From contig NC_092580.1 of the NCBI RefSeq assembly GCF_037975245.1, positions 24,695,001 to 24,759,000 of the forward strand: DNA of 64,000 nt. Direction: 5' to 3'. The translations under genes were made by a program, and so were the position numbers. The DNA is from Apostichopus japonicus (Eukaryota; Echinodermata; Holothuroidea; Aspidochirotida; Stichopodidae). Shown piece after piece: positions 57,001 to 64,000 of the stretch (position 1 is the first letter of the stretch; every line of letters begins with the position of its first letter). Under the pieces are notes generated by a model, which was not told the DNA's origin, did not search any database, and saw only the letters and a program-made list of their open reading frames with translations.

Positions 57001-60000
57001 CGCCACTGTATGGACTGAGATATTAGGTGGATTAACTAATACTTACAGCTCCCCGTGTGGGCACTTGCTGTAAAAGATCGGCAAAAGACGTCATCACCCG
57101 GGGTTCGAACCACGGATGCAAAAGAGAGTCTCGATCATCAGCTCGCACAGTGCGCCAAGCCATCGCGCCACTGTATGGACTGAGATATTAGGTGGATTAA
57201 CTAATACTTACAGCTCCCCGTGTAGGCACTTGCTGTAAAAGATCGGAAAAAGACGTCATCACCCGGGGTTCGAACCACGGATGCAAAAGAGAGTCTCGAT
57301 CATCAGCTCGCACAGTGCGCCAAGCCATCGCGCCACTGGTGGATTAACTAATACTTACAGCTCCCCGTGTAGGCACTTGCTGTAAAAGATCGGCAAAAGA
57401 CGTCATCACCCGGGGTTCGAACCACGGATGCAAAAGAGAGTCTCGATCATCAGCTCGCACAGTGCGCCAAGCCATCGCGCCACTGTATGGACTGAGATAT
57501 TAGGTGGATTAACTAATACTTACAGCTCCCCGTGTAGGCACTTGCTGTAAAAGATCGGCAAAAGACGTCATCACCCGGGGTTCGAACCACGGATGCAAAA
57601 GAGAGTCTCGATCATCAGCTCGCACAGTGCGCCAAGCCATCGCGCCACTGTATGGACTGAGATATTAGGTGGATTAACTAATACTTACAGCTCCCCGTGT
57701 AGGCACTTGCTGTAAAAGATCGGCAAAAGACGTCATCACCCGGGGTTCGAACCACGGATGCAAAAGAGAGTCTCGATCATCAGCTCGCACAGTGCGCCAA
57801 GCCATCGCGCCACTGTATGGACTGAAATATTAGGTGGATTAACTAATACTTACAGCTCCCCGTGTAGGCACTTGCTGTAAAAGATCGGCAAAAGACGTCA
57901 TCACCCGGGGTTCGAACCACGGATGCAAAGGAGAGTCTCGATCATCAGCTCGCACAGTGCGCCAAGCCATCGCGCCACTGTATGGACTGAGATATTAGGT
58001 GGATTAACTAATACTTACAGCTCCCCGTGTAGGCACTTGCTGTAAAAGATCGGCAAAAGACGTCATCACCCGGGGTTCGAACCACGGATGCAAAAGAGAG
58101 TCTCGATCATCAGCTCGCACAGTGCGCCAAGCCATCGCGCCACTGTATGGACTGAGATATTAGGTGGATTAACTAATACTTACAGCTCCCCGTGTAGGCA
58201 CTTGCTGTAAAAGATCGGCAAAAGACGTCATCACCCGGGGTTCGAACCACGGATGCAAAAGAGAGTCTCGATCATCAGCTCGCACAGTGCGCCAAGCCAT
58301 CGCGCCACTGTATGGACTGAAATATTAGGTGGATTAACTAATACTTACAGCTCCCCGTGTAGGCACTTGCTGTAAAAGATCGGCAAAAGACGTCATCACC
58401 CGGGGTTCGAACCACGGATGCAAAAGAGAGTCTCGATCATCAGCTCGCACAGTGCGCCAAGCCATCGCGCCACTGTATGGACTGAGATATTAGGTGGATT
58501 AACTAATACTTACAGCTCCCGTGAAGGCACTTGCTGTAAAGGATCGGCAAAAGACGTCATCACCCGGGGTTCGAACCACGGATGCAAAAGAGAGTCTCGA
58601 TCATCAGCTCGCACAGTGCGCCAAGCCATCGCGCCACTGTATGGACTGAAATATTAGGTGGATTAACTAATACTTACTGCTCCCCGTGTAGGCACTTGCT
58701 GTAAAAGATCGGCAAAAGACGTCATCACCCGGGGTTCGAACCACGGATGCAAAAGAGAGTCTCGATCATCAGCTCGCACAGTGCGCCAAGCCATCGCGCC
58801 ACTGTATGGACTGAGATAGTAGGTGGATTAACTAATACTTACAGATCCCCGTATAGGCACTTGCTGTGAAATATCGGCAAAAGACGTCATCACCCGGGGT
58901 TCGAACCACGGATGCAAACGAGAGTCTCGATCATCAGCTCGCACAGTGCGCCAAGCTATCGCGCCACTGTATGGACTGAAATATTAGGTGGATTAACTAA
59001 TACTTACAGCTCCCCGTGTAGGCACTTGCTGTAAAAGATCGGTAAAAGACGTCATCACCCGGGGTTCGAACCACGGATGCAAAAGAGAGTCTCGATCATC
59101 AGCTCGCACAGTGCGCCAAGCCATCGCGCCACTGTATGGACTGAGATATTAGGTGGATTAACTAATACTTACAGCTCCCCGTGTAGGCACTTGCTGTAAA
59201 AGATCGGCAAAAGACGTCATCACCCGGGGTTCGAACCACGGATGCAAAGGAGAGTCTCGATCATCAGCTCGCACAGTGCGCCAAGCCATCGCGCCACTGT
59301 ATGGACTGAGATATTAGGTGGATTAACTAATACTTACAGCTCCCCGTGTAGGCACTTGCTGTAAACGATCGGCAAAAGACGCCATCACCCGGGGTTCGAA
59401 CCACGGATGCAAAAGAGAATCTCGATCATCAGCTCGCACAGTGCGCCAAGCCATCGCGCCACTGTATGGACTGAGATATTAGGTGGATTAACTAATACTT
59501 ACAGCTCCCCGTGTAGGCACTTGCTGTAAAAGATCGGCAAAAGACGTCATCACCCGGGGTTCGAACCACGGATGCAAAAGAGAGTCTCGATCATCAGCTC
59601 GCACAGTGCGCCAAGCCATCGCGCCACTGTATGGACTGAGATATTAGGTGGATTAACTAATACTTACAGCTCCCCGTGTAGGCACTTGCTGTAAAAGATC
59701 GGCAAAAGACGTCATCAAACGGGGTTCGAACCACGGATGCAAAAGAGAGTCTCGATCATCAGCTCGCACAGTGCGCCAAGCCATCGCGCCACTGTATGGA
59801 CTGAGATATTAGGTGGATTAACTAATACTTACAGCTCCCCGTGTAGGCACTTGCTGTAAAAGATCGGCAAAAGACGTCATCACCCGGGGTTCGAACCACG
59901 GATGCAAAAGAGAGTCTCGATCATCAGCTCGCACAGTGCGCCAAGCCATCGCGCCACTGTATGGACTGAAATATTAGGTGGATTAACTAATACTTACAGC

Positions 60001-63000
60001 TCCCCGTGTAGGCACTTGCTGTAAAAGATCGGCAAAAGACGTCATCACCCGGGGTTCGAACCACGGATGCAAAGGAGAGTCTCGATCATCAGCTCGCACA
60101 GTGCGCCAAGCCATCGCGCCACTGTATGGACTGAGATATTAGGTGGATTAACTAATACTTACAGCTCCCCGTGTAGGCACTTGCTGTAAAAGATCGGCAA
60201 AAGACGTCATCACCCGGGGTTCGAACCACGGATGCAAAAGAGAGTCTCGATCATCAGCTCGCACAGTGCGCCAAGCCATCGCGCCACTGTATGGACTGAA
60301 ATATTAGGTGGATTAACTAATACTTACAGCTCCCCGTGTAGGCAATTGATGTAAAAGATCGGCAAAAGACGTCATCACCCGGGGTTCGAACCACGGATGC
60401 AAAAGAGAGTCTCGATCATCAGCTCGCACAGTGCGCCAAGCCATCGCGCCACTGTATGGACTGAGATATTAGGTGGATTAACTAATACTTACAGCTCCCG
60501 TGAAGGCACTTGCTGTAAAGGATCGGCAAAAGACGTCATCACCCGGGGTTCGAACCACGGATGCAAAAGAGAGTCTCGATCATCAGCTCGCACAGTGCGC
60601 CAAGCCATCGCGCCACTGTATGGACTGAAATATTAGGTGGATTAACTAATACTTACAGCTCCCCGTGTAGGCACTTGCTGTAAAAGATCGGCAAAAGACG
60701 TCATGACCCGGGGTTCGAACCACGGATGCAAAAGAGAGTCTCGATCATCAGCTCGCACAGTGCGCCAAGCCATCGCGCCACTGTATGGACTGAAATATTA
60801 GGTGGATTAACTAATACTTACAGCTCCCCGTGTAGGCACTTGCTGTAAAAGATCGGCAAAAGACGTCATCACCCGGGGTTCGAACCACGGATGCAAAATA
60901 GAGTCTCGATCATCAGCTCGCACAGTGCGCCAAGCCATCGCGCCACTGTATGGACTGAAATATTAGGTGGATTAACTAATACTTACAGCTCCCGTGAAGG
61001 CACTTGCTGTAAAGTTCGGCAAAAGACGTCATCACCCGGGGTTCGAACCACGGATGCAAAAGAGAGTCTCGATCATCAGCTCGCACAGTGCGCCAAGCCA
61101 TCGCGCCACTGTATGGACTGAGATATTAGGTGGATTAACTAATACTTACAGCTCCCCGTGTAGGCACTTGCTGTAAAAGATCGGCAAAAAACGTCATCAC
61201 CCGGGGTTCGAACCACGGATGCAAAAGAGAGTCTCGATCATCAGCTCGCACAGTGCGCCAAGCCATCGCGCCACTGTATGGACTGAGATATTAGGTGGAT
61301 TAACTAATACTTACAGCTCCCCGTGTAGGCACTTGCTGTAAAAGATCGGCAAAAGACGTCATCACCCGGGGTTCGAACCACGGATGCAAAAGAGAGTCTC
61401 GATCATCAGCTCGCACAGTGCGCCAAGCCATCGCGCCACTGTATGGACTGAAATATTAGGTGGATTAACTAATACTTACAGCTCCCCGTGTAGGCACTTG
61501 CTGTAAAAGATCGGCAAAAGACGTCATCACCCGGGGTTCGAACCACGGATGCAAAATAGAGTCTCGATCATCAGCTCGCACAGTGCGCCAAGCCATCGCG
61601 CCACTGTATGGACTGAAATATTAGGTGGATTAACTAATACTTACAGCTCCCAGTGTAGGCACTTGCTGTAAAAGATCGGCAAAAGACGTCATCACCCGGG
61701 GTTCGAACCACGGATGCAAAAGAGAGTCTCGATCATCAGCTCGCACAGTGCGCCAAGCCATCGCGCCACTGTATGGACTGAAATATTAGGTGGATTAACT
61801 AATACTTACAGCTCCCCGTGTAGGCACTTGATGTAAAAGATCGGCAAAAGACGTCATCACCCGGGGTTCGAACCACGGATGCAAAAGAGAGTCTCGATCA
61901 TCAGCTCGCACAGTGCGCCAAGCCATCGCGCCACTGTATGGACTGAGATATTAGGTGGATTAACTAATACTTACAGCTCCCGTGAAGGCACTTGCTGTAA
62001 AGTTCGGCAAAAGACGTCATCACCCGGGGTTCGAACCACGGATGCAAAAGAGAGTCTCGATCATCAGCTCGCACAGTGCGCCAAGCCATCGCGCCACTGT
62101 ATGGACTAAAATATTAGGTGGATTAACTAATACTTACAGCTCCCCGTGTAGGCACTTGCTGTAAAAGATCGGCAAAAGACGTCATCACCCGGGGTTCGAA
62201 CCACGGATGCAAAAGAGAGTCTCGATCATCAGCTCGCACAGTGCGCCAAGCCATCGCGCCACTGTATGGACTGAAATATTAGGTGGATTAACTAATACTT
62301 ACAGCTCCCCGTGTAGGCACTTGCTGTAAAAGATCGGCAAAAGACGTCATGACCCGGGGTTCGAACCACGGATGCAAAAGAGAGTCTCGATCATCAGCTC
62401 GCACAGTGCGCCAAGCCATCGCGCCACTGTATGGACTGAAATATTAGGTGGATTAACTAATACTTACAGCTCCCCGTGTAGGCACTTGCTGTAAAAGATC
62501 GGCAAAAGACGTCATCACCCGGGGTTCGAACCACGGATGCAAAATAGAGTCTCGATCATCAGCTCGCACAGTGCGCCAAGCCATCGCGCCACTGTATGGA
62601 CTGAAATATTAGGTGGATTAACTAATACTTACAGCTCCCCGTGTAGGCACTTGCTGTAAAAGATCGGCAAAAGACGTCATCACCCGGGGTTCGAACCACG
62701 GATGCAAAAGAGAGTCTCGATCATCAGCTCGCACAGTGCGCCAAGCCATCGCGCCACTGTATGGACTGAAATATTAGGTGGATTAACTAATACTTACAGC
62801 TCCCGTGAAGGCACTTGCTGTAAAGTTCGGCAAAAGACGTCATCACCCGGGGTTCGAACCACGGATGCAAAAGAGAGTCTCGATCATCAGCTCGCACAGT
62901 GCGCCAAGCCATCGCGCCACTGTATGGACTGAGATATTAGGTGGATTAACTAATACTTACAGCTCCCCGTGTAGGCACTTGCTGTAAAAGATCGGCAAAA

Positions 63001-64000
63001 AACGTCATCACCCGGGGTTCGAACCACGGATGCAAAAGAGAGTCTCGATCATCAGCTCGCACAGTGCGCCAAGCCATCGCGCCACTGTATGGACTGAAAT
63101 ATTAGGTGGATTAACTAATACTTACAGCTCCCCGTGTAGGCACTTGCTGTAAAAGATCGGCAAAAGACGTCATCACCCGGGGTTCGAACCACGGATGCAA
63201 AAGAGAGTCTCGATCATCAGCTCGCACAGTGCGCCAAGCCATCGCGCCACTGTATGGACTGAAATATTAGGTGGATTAACTAATACTTACAGCTCCCCGT
63301 GTAGGCACTTGCTGTAAAAGATCGGCAAAAGACGTCATCACCCGGGGTTCGAACCACGGATGCAAAATAGAGTCTCGATCATCAGCTCGCACAGTGCGCC
63401 AAGCCATCGCGCCACTGTATGGACTGAAATATTAGGTGGATTAACTAATACTTACAGCTCCCAGTGTAGGCACTTGCTGTAAAAGATCGGTAAAAGACGT
63501 CATCACCCGGGGTTCGAACCACGGATGCAAAAGAGAGTCTCGATCATCAGCTCGCACAGTGCGCCAAGCCATCGCGCCACTGTATGGACTGAAATATTAG
63601 GTGGATTAACTAATACTTACAGCTCCCCGTGTAGGCACTTGATGTAAAAGATCGGCAAAAGACGTCATCACCCGGGGTTCGAACCACGGATGCAAAAGAG
63701 AGTCTCGATCATCAGCTCGCACAGTGCGCCAAGCCATCGCGCCACTGTATGGACTGAGATATTAGGTGGATTAACTAATACTTACAGCTCCCGTGAAGGC
63801 ACTTGCTGTAAAGTTCGGCAAAAGACGTCATCACCCGGGGTTCGAACCACGGATGCAAAAGAGAGTCTCGATCATCAGCTCGCACAGTGCGCCAAGCCAT
63901 CGCGCCACTGTATGGACTAAAATATTAGGTGGATTAACTAATACTTACAGCTCCCCGTGTAGGCACTTGCTGTAAAAGATCGGCAAAAGACGTCATCACC
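48055..64000 (-). repeat. 165-bp tRNA-like satellite, about 97 units, running off the window
   Basis: The unit (for example 50341-50505) reads GATCGGCAAAAGACGTCATC, ACCCGGGGTTCGAACCACGG and ATGCAAAAGAGAGTCTCGAT on the + strand, then CAGTGCGCCAAGCCATCGCG and a tail to TAGGCACTTGCTGTAA. On the minus strand it holds A box TGGCGCGATGG, a self-pairing GCGC D-stem, B box GGTTCGAACCC and TTTT runs after it. The first units lack ATCA (GTCACCGGGG); three units (near 55226, 55706, 57336) lack 18 bp. Short frames (60-79 codons) in it are not genes. Confidence 0.95.
50372..50441 (-). promoter_or_regulatory. Representative pol III-type A and B boxes of the 165-bp unit
   Basis: A box at 50441-50431 and B box at 50382-50372, 48 bases apart on the minus strand. 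The B box is a full match to GGTTCGAANCC. TTTT runs follow within about 20 and 35 bases. One TTTT also lies between the boxes. Confidence 0.6.

Noticed and set aside
48042-63975. Repeated 60-79 codon frames in the satellite
   Set aside because: They recur only because the 165-bp monomer repeats and have no independent coding evidence.
48055-64000. CRISPR-like array
   Set aside because: The whole 165-bp unit repeats with no variable spacers, and the context is animal DNA.
48055-64000. Cluster of true tRNA genes
   Set aside because: A and B boxes fit, but the T-stem has a mismatch, no convincing anticodon arm is visible and TTTT lies between the boxes.

Overview
The window is nuclear DNA of an animal. 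It has a split gene with GT-AG introns, non-LTR and Ty3/gypsy retroelements, MITE-like and foldback DNA elements, tRNA-derived repeats and a satellite array; no bacterial operon or viral genome is visible. The repeat mix (Mag/SURL-like gypsy with short LTRs, CR1/Jockey-like and Tx1/L1-like LINEs, tRNA-headed SINEs) suggests a marine invertebrate, perhaps an echinoderm. The species is inference only.

Positions 1-14.2 kb, minus strand: one real gene, a homologue of SSUH2 (ssu-2 homologue). I traced twelve coding exons from 14183 down to the stop at 535. All phases agree and they give 473 codons plus a stop. The protein has a Pro/Gly/Gln-rich N-terminus with YPQGGGG repeats, the conserved EALMQFV...KCCYG block, six CxxC zinc-binding motifs of DnaJ type spread over three exons, and a C-terminal CCCCTIL tail. 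Its introns hold a SINE, a 63/66-bp minisatellite that starts exactly at an exon's 5' splice site, a 53-bp minisatellite, a 624-bp MITE and three copies of a hairpin-rich retroelement end. An upstream first exon was not found.

Positions 14.2-31 kb: intergenic or upstream DNA with a decayed gypsy integrase, a 395-bp direct duplication that carries a flipped palindrome, copies of an interspersed repeat with TTAAGGTAGCATAC ends, and a broken Mutator/Kolobok-like transposase. The transposase is interrupted by a 6.49-kb foldback element (21740-28225, TA target duplication).

Positions 31-40 kb: a degenerate Ty3/gypsy retrotransposon (31006-40002, 5-bp target duplication CACTG). Its 3' LTR is split by a second, 3.92-kb member of the same foldback family (36040-39959).

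Positions 40-48 kb: nested LINE pieces, two (TAAA)n blocks separated by a Tx1/L1-like LINE end, a six-unit tRNA-like tandem array, a nearly complete 3-kb CR1/Jockey-like LINE inserted in that array, and more LINE 3' ends.

Positions 48.05-64 kb: about 97 tandem copies of a 165-bp unit that carries tRNA-like A and B boxes on the minus strand, with higher-order repeats. The array runs off the end of the window.
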